Below, one piece after another: positions 18,141-27,800 of a stretch of 49,041 nt of DNA. How positions within the stretch are numbered: the stretch's first letter is position 1; each line of letters begins with the position of its first letter. The notes beneath the pieces are model-generated. The model had not been told where the DNA came from. It made no database searches and worked only from the letters and a program-made list of their open reading frames with translations. Origin of the DNA: Bacteroidaceae bacterium (lineage in GTDB: Bacteria; Bacteroidota; Bacteroidia; Bacteroidales; Bacteroidaceae); contig JAFYQH010000028.1 of NCBI GenBank assembly GCA_017547205.1, positions 1 to 49,041 on the forward strand, read 5' to 3'. The position numbers and the translations under genes were made by a program.

Positions 18141-19548
18141 TTATCCAACCGCCTACTGTTACCGCCTTACCTGACGTATATCCTCTCATGAAGAGTTCCT
18201 CGGGTTTCGGAGTGTATTTTGAGTAAGTCGCAATATACTTGTCGGCCTCTCTTTTTACCGATGGGTCAATATTCTTTGCACGCTGCAGTCTGTCGATGCA
18301 TACATAGTATGTGCATGCATTGAGTGTGGCGTCGTCGCACCAGTTGGGAGTCGCTGCGTAGCACTGTGCTATGAGGATGTGAGGCTGGCCATAGTTGGCG
18401 TTGTGTGAGAGTGCTTGCAGTGCGTAGCTACGTGCCTTAGAGTACTTGTTCAAGCTGTAGTATATGGCGCCGACCTTGTAGCAGAGCTCAGCCTTGTTGG
18501 TTGCACTGCTCTCAAGTTCAATTGCCTGGTCGAACAGTTCCATCGCCTTGTCGATGTCACCTCTCTTGAAATAGCGGTAACCGCAACCCATTGCAGCCTT
18601 TGAAGTAGGCTCAATGGCAAGTGCGTATTCCGCAGCCGTGAGGTATGCATCTTCGTTAGTACATTTCAGCATGCCCATTACGGAGATTACCTTGTTTAAA
18701 TACTCGATGTTGTCCTTGTTGGCCTCGAGAGTTGGGGTATATATCCTGTTGAGGTCCTCACATGATGCGGCACCACTGTTGATGAAGAATGCGTCGATAT
18801 TGCTCTTAGATATACGTGATGCGCCAATCATCTTGCCATAGGCAATAGCATTGGTACTGTCCCTGGGGTTACCCTCGGCCTTGTACTTCGCTTCACTCTT
18901 TGCGATGTTATCGTGATACTTGTCAAGAACCTCGACAATGTATACCGATGCATTGAGGTAGTCCTCGATAAGCTGTTCGCCATGGCTCTTGTCCTGCTTG
19001 TATTTCTCGGCAGAGTACTTAACGAAACGTTCTGTTACAGTATATTCAGACATGCCTTTCTCCATTTCTACCGATTTTGCCAGCATGGCGTAGAGAGTGT
19101 CTACGGGAGCGTTCTTGTAGTACTGCATGTATGCCATGGCTTTCTTGCCTAACAGCTGTCCTGCCGAAAGCTTGGTCTTTGTTATCTCCTGGAGTTTGTC
19201 GATATACTTTATCTGCTGGTCATAAACCTGCATCATTTCCTTGATGTAGTCCTCTTTCTTTTGTGGGTCAGCTTCTTTCTTGATAAGCTCTGTAAGAATC
19301 TTTATACCGTTGGTGTATGTGTCAACGCGGGCTACCGGGAATTCAGTAAATACAACTTTCCATTCCGGGTAGGCTATGTCGTATGCCTTGTTCTTGACAT
19401 TTACGCTTGAAATGCTGATTGCTTCGAGGCACCTGACGCTATCTTCACCTTGACCAAAACGATATTCGTTGGTTACGCCGTTTTGAGCGTAAGCACTTGC
19501 CGTTGCAAGTACGAGAAATGCTAAAAATAACTTCTTCATCTTCTTCAT
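18118..19548 (-). CDS. Periplasmic tetratricopeptide repeat protein
   Basis: The protein (476 residues) has a cleavable signal peptide (MKKMKKLFLAFLVLATASAYA). The rest is almost all helical, with TPR units that are clearest at about residues 300-400 (AAMGCGYRYFKRGDIDKAME and ELCYKVGAIYYSLNKYSKAR). This suggests a protein-binding scaffold in the periplasm. The start could be the ATG at 19548 or 19539 (second Met). It lies 9 bases after the outer-membrane protein gene and overlaps lptC. The conserved neighbourhood points to outer-membrane biogenesis, but no direct role is shown by the sequence. Confidence 0.85.
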   Translation of the reverse strand: MKKMKKLFLAFLVLATASAYAQNGVTNEYRFGQGEDSVRCLEAISISSVNVKNKAYDIAYPEWKVVFTEFPVARVDTYTNGIKILTELIKKEADPQKKEDYIKEMMQVYDQQIKYIDKLQEITKTKLSAGQLLGKKAMAYMQYYKNAPVDTLYAMLAKSVEMEKGMSEYTVTERFVKYSAEKYKQDKSHGEQLIEDYLNASVYIVEVLDKYHDNIAKSEAKYKAEGNPRDSTNAIAYGKMIGASRISKSNIDAFFINSGAASCEDLNRIYTPTLEANKDNIEYLNKVISVMGMLKCTNEDAYLTAAEYALAIEPTSKAAMGCGYRYFKRGDIDKAMELFDQAIELESSATNKAELCYKVGAIYYSLNKYSKARSYALQALSHNANYGQPHILIAQCYAATPNWCDDATLNACTYYVCIDRLQRAKNIDPSVKREADKYIATYSKYTPKPEELFMRGYTSGKAVTVGGWINETTRIR

Positions 19549-19557
19549 CTATAATTT

Positions 19558-20796
19558 TTATCTTACTTTCATTTTCATGAACCATGATTCGTTGAATGTG
19601 ATTCCGATGTTTATTCTCAAATGGTTTTCGGTAATCATTCCTGGCGAATCGGGCTTCAATCTTGCAAACTCTCCTGATATGTGCAGGGTCGCATGGCTGT
19701 ATCTGTTGTTGTTATTGTAGAATGGGAGCGAGATACCTGCGCTAACACCGTATTCGTTACATCCCTTCTTGTCGTTAATCCTGGCGTATGGTTGGGAGTA
19801 GAATGCTCCGGCTCTGTATTCAATCATCTTCAGTATGTTGTTCGATAATTTGGTAGGAGTGTATTCCGCGCCAAGTGAAACCTTGCTCCTGTTCTGGCCG
19901 TCTCCGTTTCCGAAGAATGTTGATTTGTTCCAATTCTGGAAAGTGTAATCAGCACCGAACTTCCAATTGCCTTTATAGCCGTAGACGAATCCGACTCCGA
20001 ATGTGTGGGGAATGTTGAATCCTTTGTCTATCTTCTTTTCTTCCGATGACGAACTGTTTACCTCCGTTATTGTTGCATCGGCATCCATGTCGTGTCCGAA
20101 AGAATATACTGCACCGAGAGTGAGGGTGTGTTTTTCGGCAAGCTTTGTAATGTATTGTATACCAAGGTCTAACTTGTAACTTTTGATAGAGGCGTTGTAA
20201 ATGCGGCGGAGACTGGTACTGTTTACAAAATTTATTGTCACATCATGGGTTATGTCGCCATAGATGTATGATCCGGTAACTCCTACCGAAAGGTTCTTCA
20301 ACGGCTTCCATGCGATTCCAATGTATGGTTGGTAGATGCCTCCGCTGCCATTGTAGCTGTCAGTGCTTGATTCGTATGCACCGTCATTTGAAACCTTGCT
20401 GAATGAGTATCCTACTCTTGAGTATGGCAGGAAACCTATTGACATTCCGAGGCCCTTGCGTATGCGGAACTGCATGGCCAAGTATTCAAGGCTAGCATTC
20501 TTCGCATTGATTCTTTTGTCGCCCTCCTTGAAGTTTACATTCTGCAATGAGACACCGGCTTCGAATAGCATTGTGAGCGTGTCGGCTTCGGAGAACGAGG
20601 CCGGATTGACTATGTTTATGTATTTGCTGCTGCGGAGTCCATATCCGAGACCGCCCATCTGCCTGTTTATACTGAGGCTCTGGTTGGCAAGGATTCCAAT
20701 TCCATAGCGTGAGTATGGCGAATTTATACCATTGTCGGCATATGTGCTGACAACGGCAATAAGGGCCAATAGTATTGTCTGTGTTATCTTATTCAT
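19558..20796 (-). CDS. Outer-membrane beta-barrel protein (OmpP1/FadL-like)
   Basis: A 412-residue exported protein with signal peptide (TILLALIAVVSTYA). The mature start, NGINSPYSRYGIGILANQ, is a hallmark of a Bacteroidetes outer-membrane protein family. The remainder alternates polar and hydrophobic residues in short strands with glycine-rich turns, as in a beta-barrel, and ends in a strand (WFMKMKVR). FadL-like barrels move hydrophobic molecules across the outer membrane; the cargo here is unknown. The start overlaps the coaX stop by 8 bases, so translation is probably coupled. Confidence 0.8.
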   Translation of the reverse strand: MNKITQTILLALIAVVSTYADNGINSPYSRYGIGILANQSLSINRQMGGLGYGLRSSKYINIVNPASFSEADTLTMLFEAGVSLQNVNFKEGDKRINAKNASLEYLAMQFRIRKGLGMSIGFLPYSRVGYSFSKVSNDGAYESSTDSYNGSGGIYQPYIGIAWKPLKNLSVGVTGSYIYGDITHDVTINFVNSTSLRRIYNASIKSYKLDLGIQYITKLAEKHTLTLGAVYSFGHDMDADATITEVNSSSSEEKKIDKGFNIPHTFGVGFVYGYKGNWKFGADYTFQNWNKSTFFGNGDGQNRSKVSLGAEYTPTKLSNNILKMIEYRAGAFYSQPYARINDKKGCNEYGVSAGISLPFYNNNNRYSHATLHISGEFARLKPDSPGMITENHLRINIGITFNESWFMKMKVR

Positions 20797-21517
20797 TGCT
20801 GTATTCGAGTAAAATCCTGTTCAAACCTTTTGCAACAAGGTATTTGTCTGCAAAGATGCGACTTTTTATGTTATTTTTCAAGGGATTTTCGTCCCCACCC
20901 GTTAAAAAAACCAAAACATCGGAATATTTCTCTCTTGTTGCTCTTATGTATCCTTCCATTTCATGGCAAATGCCGTTGATTATTCCGCTGCGTATTGCGG
21001 TTTCGGTGTTGTTTCCAAGGAAGGGGGTATTGCCCTCTTTTTCAATCAAGGGCAGTTTGCCTGTAAATTCATGCAGTGCACGTATGCGCATCCTTATTCC
21101 TGGCGAAATGTTCCCTCCAAGGTAGTTGCCGTTGTTGTCAACGAAGTCAATGGTAATTGCGCTGCCTGCATCAATCACAAGTATATTCCTGCCTTCGGCC
21201 TCACTCCAGGCTCCTATTGCTGCTGCAAGTCTGTCAGGGCCAAGAGTGTCTGGTGTCCCATACTTTATGGCCAGTGGTCCTGGAGTCGCGTGACTGAACC
21301 ATACAACCGGGCAACCTAGTGAGTCGAGTGCCTTCTTTTCATTCTCGGCAAGGTCAATTACTGATGATATTATAGCTTTGTCAATCGTGTATGTCTTTTT
21401 CCATTCCTCGACGACGCTATTCAAATTCCCAGTTTTTCTTGTATGCAGTAACATCTGCTTTCCTTGAAAAAGAAAGAATTTGGCACTGTTGTTTCCTATG
21501 TCGACAATGAGATTCAA
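20789..21517 (-). CDS. coaX: Type III pantothenate kinase CoaX
   Basis: CoaX phosphorylates pantothenate in the first step of coenzyme A synthesis. I place the start at a TTG (21515-21517), giving (M)NLIVDIGNNSAKFFLF, which matches the usual N-terminal phosphate-binding loop of this ASKHA-fold enzyme. The frame extends upstream to a TTG at 21544, but that lies within the promoter box TACTTTTG (21542-21549). Other motifs are GPDRLAAAIGAW, VIDAGSAITIDFV, GGNISPGIRMR and FLTGGD. The protein has about 242 residues. It leads an operon of envelope genes. Confidence 0.92.
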   Translation of the reverse strand: MNLIVDIGNNSAKFFLFQGKQMLLHTRKTGNLNSVVEEWKKTYTIDKAIISSVIDLAENEKKALDSLGCPVVWFSHATPGPLAIKYGTPDTLGPDRLAAAIGAWSEAEGRNILVIDAGSAITIDFVDNNGNYLGGNISPGIRMRIRALHEFTGKLPLIEKEGNTPFLGNNTETAIRSGIINGICHEMEGYIRATREKYSDVLVFLTGGDENPLKNNIKSRIFADKYLVAKGLNRILLEYSNE

Positions 21518-21541
21518 AATACTCTTTTTTAAAATTGTCTG

Positions 21542-21549
21542 CAAAAGTA
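21542..21549 (-). promoter_or_regulatory. Probable -7 box of the coaX operon
   Basis: TACTTTTG on the minus strand, 25 bases upstream of the preferred TTG start at 21517. The expected transcription start is near 21535. No clear -33 element at the right distance. This position argues against the upstream start at 21544. Confidence 0.5.
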
Positions 21550-21684
21550 CTGCAAATAATCCGTAGTTTTAAATTTTTTGCCAAATTATCACTTCGGGTG
21601 TCCGTTTTTTTGTATGTTTGTCCTAATATGTGTCAGCACTCCTTCTTTTTATCCAGTAGGTGTAAGGAATCTGCATAAAATTAC

Positions 21685-21692
21685 TATTTTTG
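21685..21692 (+). promoter_or_regulatory. Probable -7 box of the lnb-like/pseudophosphatase pair
   Basis: TATTTTTG on the plus strand matches TAnnTTTG. The predicted start is near 21699, about 70 bases before the GTG start at 21772. The -33 element is not convincing. Confidence 0.4.
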
Positions 21693-21771
21693 CATTGTTG
21701 GAACAATTTTTCCGTTCCTGGATTGCTTTTTGTGTCATTTGGGTAATAATTCATCAACTAGAATCTTCCTT

Positions 21772-22929
21772 GTGAAAAGAATTATTGTGTTTTGGGTCTT
21801 TTGCCTTATAGGCCTTTCGTCGGCTTTGGCCGATAGTGTAAGGGTCAGTGTCGTTACGTGTTCGCCAGGTGATGAGGCTTATTCTCTTTTCGGTCATACA
21901 GGATTACGGTACTGTAATTCCGATGATGGGACTGACATCGTTTTCAGCTACGGTTATTTCAACTTCAATGCCCCGAATTTCGTGTGGCGTTTCATCCTGG
22001 GCGAGACCGATTATATGGTCGGAGCAGTGCCTTATAACCATTTCATAAGAGAGTATGAGGAACGTGGCTCAGCAGTTGTGGAGCAGGTGCTTGACCTCAC
22101 GGCAGGGCAGGAGTCTGCTCTGTATTCTGCGCTTGTCAATAATTGCAGGGAAGAGAATCGTGTATACCGGTATAATTATTTCTACAATAACTGTACGACC
22201 CGTGTCCGTGATCAGGTGTATTCCGTCGCGGGTGATGTCGCTTATGTAGGTGCTGGTGTACCTGCGCTTACATTCAGGGAGGCTCTTGCGGGAATGACTT
22301 CGTCCCATCCGTGGTATGCATTCGGGATAGACCTTTTGCTGGGGGCTGATGTCGATGAGCCGGCTTCGCGTTCAGCCTTGCAGTTCATTCCGGCTTTTTT
22401 TATGAATGACCTTGATATGGCGCATGTCTCAGGCACTCCCCTTGTTAAGGAGAAGAGGATTCTCTTGCATGAACAGCCACGGGTACATGAGGGAAGCAAT
22501 GCTACGCCTTTCAACGTGTCGCTTCTCTTCCTGTTGTTCACGATGATTGTGATATTGTGCGAAATTCGCCACAATAGGATATATTGGGGCTTCGATATCG
22601 TGATTATGCTGTTGCAGGGTCTCTCCGGACTGTTGTTGCTTTTCATGTCATTGTTCTCATCACATCCGGCAGTCGGCTGCAACTGCCTGATGCTGCTACT
22701 CAACCCTCTGGCTCTTATAATAATGCCCATAATGGTATATAGGACTATAAACCGGAAGACAGTTACAGTGGCTTGGTTTCAGGTTGCATTTGTGTTGATT
22801 TTCTTTATCTCGGCAATAATTCAGTTGCAGGTATATCCTGTACCCGTGTATTTCTGTGCAGTGGCTTTGCTCGCACGTTCATTGTTTCACCTATATAAAG
22901 ATAGAATATGCGAATTAAATCTCTTGTAG
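21772..22929 (+). CDS. lnb: DUF4105 / Lnb-type membrane protein (probable lipoprotein N-acyltransferase)
   Basis: Starting at GTG 21772, the protein has 385 residues. It has a signal peptide (KRIIVFWVFCLIGLSSALA), a periplasmic DUF4105 domain (about 20-235) and four or five C-terminal membrane helices (about 245-375). The DUF4105 domain shows FGHTGLRY (H42) and FYNNCTTRVRD (C141), a likely Cys-His catalytic pair. This family was recently linked to N-acylation of lipoproteins in Bacteroides (Lnb), replacing the absent Lnt. That assignment is by family resemblance. A TTG at 21730 would extend the frame but would place 14 polar residues before the signal peptide. The 3' end overlaps the next gene by 22 bases. 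Confidence 0.8.
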   Translation: MKRIIVFWVFCLIGLSSALADSVRVSVVTCSPGDEAYSLFGHTGLRYCNSDDGTDIVFSYGYFNFNAPNFVWRFILGETDYMVGAVPYNHFIREYEERGSAVVEQVLDLTAGQESALYSALVNNCREENRVYRYNYFYNNCTTRVRDQVYSVAGDVAYVGAGVPALTFREALAGMTSSHPWYAFGIDLLLGADVDEPASRSALQFIPAFFMNDLDMAHVSGTPLVKEKRILLHEQPRVHEGSNATPFNVSLLFLLFTMIVILCEIRHNRIYWGFDIVIMLLQGLSGLLLLFMSLFSSHPAVGCNCLMLLLNPLALIIMPIMVYRTINRKTVTVAWFQVAFVLIFFISAIIQLQVYPVPVYFCAVALLARSLFHLYKDRICELNLL

Positions 22930-24458
22930 CAATCCTTTTTCTTTCCTTTAGTTCCCTTCATATTGCTGCACAGCAGGAAATAAAGTCTCCTAAACTTTAC
23001 TTGGGTATTGTTATTGACCAGCTTCGTACCGATTTTCTGTATGAGTTTTCGCATCTATATGGCGAAGGTGGCTTCAAGAGGCTTTTGGCCGGGGGGCGCG
23101 TTTACCCGAACTCCTATTATGAGTTCGAGAACATAGACAAGGCGTCGGCCATTGCGGCCCTTTCTACCGGAACCAATCCTTATGTGAACGGAATTGTAGG
23201 CGAGAGATGGCTCGACCGTAAGACTCTTCGTACTGTCAGCTGTGTCGAGGACAACAAATATCAAGGGGTATATGCCATAGCCCCTTTTGCTCCCACCAAA
23301 CTCAAGGCCATAACGACTACGGATGAGATGAAGCGTGCTTCACGTGGAACATCTATCGTATGCTCCATTGCCGCCGATGAGGATGCAGCTATCATAGCCG
23401 GAGGTCATGCTGCCGACGCTGTCTTGTGGAAGAACAATTCGGCAGGTTACTGGTGCAGTTCCACATACTATGGCCTATTCCCCCAGTGGGCTGCTGCTGC
23501 TAACAAACGCCTTCAGGGAAAGCCTTCCAAGTGGGTTCCCTTGCTGGGAATGGAGAAGTACAATAACTATGGCGAGGAAATTTCTGAACCATTCAGTTAC
23601 ACTTTCGATGGCAAGAACAAGGTCAATGAGTACAAGACCACGGCATGTATGAATGACGAGGTCAACGAGATGGCTTTCTCTTTTCTTAGGAGTAGCGGGG
23701 CCGGCAAGGACAATATTGCCGATTGCTTGTTGCTGACCTACTATGCTGGCAACTATCTTGGTGCTCCTATGGAGGAACGCCCTGTAGAGATTCAGGACAT
23801 CTACGCCCGTCTTGACAGGAATCTCGAATCCTTGCTCAATGAACTGGACAATACAATTGGGCTCGACAATGTTGTTGTCTCGCTCTCATCTACCGGCTAT
23901 GTGATGACAGGTAGCGAGGATGGTGCAAAATACCGTCTGCCGTCCGGTACTATATACATGGACAGGGTGTTGGCCCTGATGAACGTATATCTCAGCGCGA
24001 TATTCGGCAAGGGAGATTATGTCGAGGGTGTCCATGGCCAGCAACTCTACCTTGACACTAAGCTCATGGAGCGGCTCAAACTTGACCGCATGGATGTAAT
24101 AGCCCGTTCGATAGAATTCCTCAAGTCCCTTGACGGTGTGGAGGATGTGTTCACCATTTACAGTCTGGGAGGTATGCTAAGTCCCGAACTGCAGTATGCG
24201 AAGAACGGTTATAATCCGGCTTGCTCGGGTGACATATGGCTGCGCCTTATGCCGGGTTGGAGAATTGCCGAGGCGAAGGTTCTGTCTGTTGAGGAAGTTT
24301 ATCGCACTCCTGTGATATTCCCTATAATAATTTATGGAAAGGATGTGGAGCATAAGGTGGTGGAGGAGATGACACCTGTCAATATCCTTGCCGCAGAGAT
24401 GGCACGCATTCTGCACACCAGACGTCCGAATGACAACTGCTTGAGGATTTTCAAGTAA
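22908..24458 (+). CDS. PafA-type alkaline phosphatase homologue, probably catalytically dead
   Basis: The 516-residue exported protein (signal peptide to about residue 21) follows the PafA fold closely: YLGIVIDQLRTDFLYEF, GEGGFKRLL, TGTNPYVNGIVGERW. Compared from memory with Elizabethkingia PafA, the nucleophile Thr79 (in IGHTS) is Ala83 here (in SAIAAL). The zinc ligands of TDYVGH are replaced (TYYAGN, Y278 and N282), the Asp-His of SADHG is missing (LSSTGY), and no counterpart of His486 is seen. Only the Asp of IVIDQ (D37) remains. The specificity residues N100, K162 and R164 are acidic here. It is therefore probably a binding or regulatory protein rather than a phosphatase. It overlaps the lnb-like gene and is probably co-translated. 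Confidence 0.85.
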   Translation: MRIKSLVAILFLSFSSLHIAAQQEIKSPKLYLGIVIDQLRTDFLYEFSHLYGEGGFKRLLAGGRVYPNSYYEFENIDKASAIAALSTGTNPYVNGIVGERWLDRKTLRTVSCVEDNKYQGVYAIAPFAPTKLKAITTTDEMKRASRGTSIVCSIAADEDAAIIAGGHAADAVLWKNNSAGYWCSSTYYGLFPQWAAAANKRLQGKPSKWVPLLGMEKYNNYGEEISEPFSYTFDGKNKVNEYKTTACMNDEVNEMAFSFLRSSGAGKDNIADCLLLTYYAGNYLGAPMEERPVEIQDIYARLDRNLESLLNELDNTIGLDNVVVSLSSTGYVMTGSEDGAKYRLPSGTIYMDRVLALMNVYLSAIFGKGDYVEGVHGQQLYLDTKLMERLKLDRMDVIARSIEFLKSLDGVEDVFTIYSLGGMLSPELQYAKNGYNPACSGDIWLRLMPGWRIAEAKVLSVEEVYRTPVIFPIIIYGKDVEHKVVEEMTPVNILAAEMARILHTRRPNDNCLRIFK

Positions 24459-24464
24459 ACATAC

Positions 24465-24518
24465 ATATTGATAAAGCACGGGGCTGAACAAACGTTCAGC
24501 CCCGTGCTTTGTCAATAT
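24465..24518. terminator. Bidirectional terminator hairpin between convergent genes
   Basis: A perfect 17-bp stem (24473-24489 with 24494-24510, loop AAAC), extended by further pairs with one G-T to 24465-24518. It lies between the stop codons at 24458 (plus) and 24532 (minus). Confidence 0.85.
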
Positions 24519-24531
24519 GTCAGGCAGGTAA

Positions 24532-24825
24532 TCAGTATGCCTGTTCAATATTCCAGACGAATGCACGTATGCCCAGCATCTCGGCATTCTGGTCAATTTT
24601 CTTTATCTCCTCCAGCAATCGTGTTACGATGGAATCGTCAACCATTGTTATGATTCCGGAGTTCATCGAAGCCCATGCGTGGCTGCCATAGTGGGGCTCG
24701 CCGGTCTTGCTTCCGCGTCCCTGCATCTGCTCTATCATGGAGAAGCCGCGGCAGTTAAGGTGGTCAAGGGCGTTTATTACGGCATCCTTGTGTGCCTGGT
24801 CAAAAGCTATAAATACACCTTTCAT
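24532..24825 (-). CDS. PII-like transporter-associated protein (PG0541 type)
   Basis: The 97-residue cytosolic protein has a PII/ferredoxin-like beta-alpha-beta layout. It starts MKGVFIAFDQAHKDAVINAL, then has a loop QGRGSKTGEPHYGSHAW where PII proteins carry their T-loop, and ends in IRAFVWNIEQAY. Small proteins of this sort (named after Porphyromonas PG0541) are found next to RND efflux genes in Bacteroidetes, and this one follows the RND permease gene. A role as a sensor or regulator of the pump is inference. A strong hairpin (24842-24869) lies between it and the permease gene. Confidence 0.75.
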   Translation of the reverse strand: MKGVFIAFDQAHKDAVINALDHLNCRGFSMIEQMQGRGSKTGEPHYGSHAWASMNSGIITMVDDSIVTRLLEEIKKIDQNAEMLGIRAFVWNIEQAY

Positions 24826-24841
24826 TTTATTCCGTTTATAG

Positions 24842-24869
24842 TCCCCTGCAGCCGACCGGCTGCAGGGGG
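24842..24869. promoter_or_regulatory. Intercistronic hairpin between RND permease and PII-like genes
   Basis: An 11-bp GC-rich stem (CCCCTGCAGCC/GGCTGCAGGGG, 24843-24853 with 24858-24868). On the minus strand, the direction of the operon, no U-tract follows. The T-run (24874-24880) lies on the plus-strand side only. It may protect the upstream mRNA from 3' decay or reduce expression of the last gene. Confidence 0.6.
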
Positions 24870-24885
24870 AATTCTTTTTTTGTTG

Positions 24886-27800
24886 TTATTTCTTTGCGCT
24901 TATGAGTTGCTCGTCATTCTTGTGCTCGTTCCAATATGCTTCAAGTTCACGCTTAGCCTTGTTGCTCTTGCGGCGGCGTTTGATGCCATTACCACCGAAT
25001 ACGCAGAACATCACAGGTGTGTATATGAGCGTCATTATTGTTGATATCGTAAGACCTCCAATTACGGCAATACCCATGGGACGCCACATCTCGGCACCTA
25101 CACCCTGGCTCACGGCAAGCGGTACCATACCAAGGATTGTGGTCAGCGTGGTCATTAGGATAGGACGCAGACGGCTGCGTGCAGCACGTACGGTGGCAGG
25201 AATCAATCCCAGTCCTCTTTCTCTGAGCAACATTGTGTAGTCAATGAGTACGATACCGTTCTTCACAACAATACCAATAAGCATAATGGCACCCAGGATG
25301 GACATCACGTTCATATTTGTTCCGGTCAGGAACAGTCCCAGCAATACACCGCTCAGTGCAAACGGAATTGAGAACATGATGATGAACGGATATGTGAGCG
25401 ACTCGAACTGTGCGGCCATTACAATGAACACGAGAATTACAATCAGGATTGCCAGCGTTCCAAGGTCGGCATTTGACTCCTGCTGGTCCTCATATGAACC
25501 CGCAATGTCAATGTTGTATCCGCTTGGGATATCCATTTTCTCAATGACATTGAGTCCGTACTCGACACCGTCACTCAATGCTGCTCCTGCAGCCATCACG
25601 GCGTCAACCGTTACGATACGTTCCCTGTCCTTGCGCTCGATGGTAGGCGGCAATTCGCGCTGAACCACCTTGCCCAGTTCCTTTATACGTACAGGCTTTC
25701 CTGTGCCGGAGTAGATTGTTATGTTCTCTATGTCAGCGATGCTTGTACGGCTTGTGGGCTCGTAGCGTACCTTTACATCATACTCGTCACCATCCTCGCG
25801 GAAGTATGTTGCCATAGCACCGTTGAAACGGTTGCGCAGGTATGTAGCTGCGGTGCTCAGGTTCAGCCCGTGCATTGCCAGCTTCTCGCGGTCGAAGTCA
25901 ACCTGATATTCGGGCTGATAGTCACTGCGGCTTATGTTCACCTGTGATATCACATCGGCTTTCTTCAGCTCTGCAGCAAGTTCCTTTGCCAACCTGTCGG
26001 TCACGTCAAAGTCGTATCCGTAGATTTCGAACGAAGCACCAGACTGGCCGCCCATGCCTCCACCGCCACCACCAAGCTGTACATTGCTTTTGGCAATCTC
26101 GGGGATGTTCTTGATATCAGCACGCATCTGGTCACAAATTGTCTCCAGTCCAATTTCTCGTTCTGTCAGCGGAACGAATGATATGTTGAAACTTATGATG
26201 TGCGAGCCATTGCTGCTCATCGATGCAAAGACATTGTCCTCGTCAGCCTGTCCCACGCGGAAGTTGCAGACCTTCAAGTCGTCTCCGTAACGCTCTTTCC
26301 ATGTATTCGTCAGTTTCAGGGCAACTTCCTGCGAAATCTCCACGCGTGTACCTATGGGCAGTTCCAGCGTCGCGGCAACACGTCCGTTGTCCTGTGTCGG
26401 GAAGAACTCACTCTTTATGCTTGATGCGCACATAAGACTGACAAAGAACAGTCCGAAACAGCATATGAGGACAGTCCAGCGGTGGCGTACAGCCCAGTTT
26501 ATTCTCTTGGCGTACCAGCTGTCAAGCTTGTCAAGTGATTTAGCAATAGGTGTGTAGAGTGTCTTGAACAGTTTGCTCTGCTTTTTCTGCAGTTTGAGCA
26601 TGTTTGAACAGAGCATGGGAATGAGTGAAAGTGCCGCTACAGTCGATACGACCATGATGATACACATCATCCATCCAAGCTGCTTGAACAGGATTCCAGC
26701 CATGCCGGTCACCATGGTTAGTGGGAAGAACACGGCAAGCATGGTTAATGTAGAAGCAATTACCGATACAGCAACCTCGTTTGTTCCATGTACGGCTGCA
26801 CTCTTGGGGCTTGAGCCACGCTCAATATGTGTAGTAACGTTCTCCAGTACCACAATGGCATCGTCCACAACGTTACCGATTGCAATGCTCAGACAGGACA
26901 ATGATATGATGTTGAGTGAACCGTCAGTGATGAGCAGGTAGATGAACGATGCGATAAGTGAGAACGGAATGGTTATACCGATGATGACAGTTGCTCTCCA
27001 TCGTCCAAGGAATATGAATACAACGAGCATCACGAACAGCAGCGCGTATGCAATGGTCTCTGAAAGTGTAGATACCGTGTGCATGATGTTTTCCGATGTG
27101 TCCACGATGATTCCTATCTCAATATCCTTGGGCAGACGTTTTTGCAGTTTCGGCAACTCTTCGCGGACTTTATTGGCAATTGCAACCGAGTTTCCGCCGG
27201 TCTGTTTCTGGATAATGATCATCGCACCCTGTTGCCCGTCTGTAAATGCCTTCTGGGCACGTTCTTCGGTGCTATCCACAATGCGCGCGATGTCCTTGAG
27301 GTAAACATTGGCTCCGTTATGTGTACCTACTACAAGGTTCATCATCTCCATTGGCGAGTCGAACTCACCCTCGACGCGCAGGGCGTATGTGTTGCTTCCT
27401 ATGTCGAAGTTACCGCCGGGGACATTCCTGTTTTCTGTAGCAATTACATTGCTTACCGTTTCAATGGGTATGTTGTATGCCTCCATCTTCACGGGGTCCA
27501 TGTATATGTTTATCTCGCGCTTCGGCGCACCCGAGATTGACACGGTACCCACACCGTCGATACGCGCAAGCGGGTTGGCGATGTTGTCGTCAAGAATCTT
27601 GTACAATGCCGGGAGACTCTCTTCAGCTTTTACGGAAAGCATGAGGATAGGAATCATGTCGGCCGAGAACTTGAAAATGATTGGTGTGTTCACCTCGTCG
27701 GGCAGGGCCGATGTTACCATGTCAAGTTTGTCGCGCACGTCATTTGTCAAGGCATCGATATCATATCCGTATTCGAACTCCAGTGTAATTACAGAGATGT

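Noticed and set aside
21518-21544. Upstream TTG start of coaX at 21544
   Set aside because: It overlaps the -7 box TACTTTTG. The family's N-terminus aligns with the later TTG at 21515-21517.
22908-24458. Active alkaline phosphatase
   Set aside because: The nucleophile and at least four of the metal ligands are not present at the aligned positions. The name would mislead.
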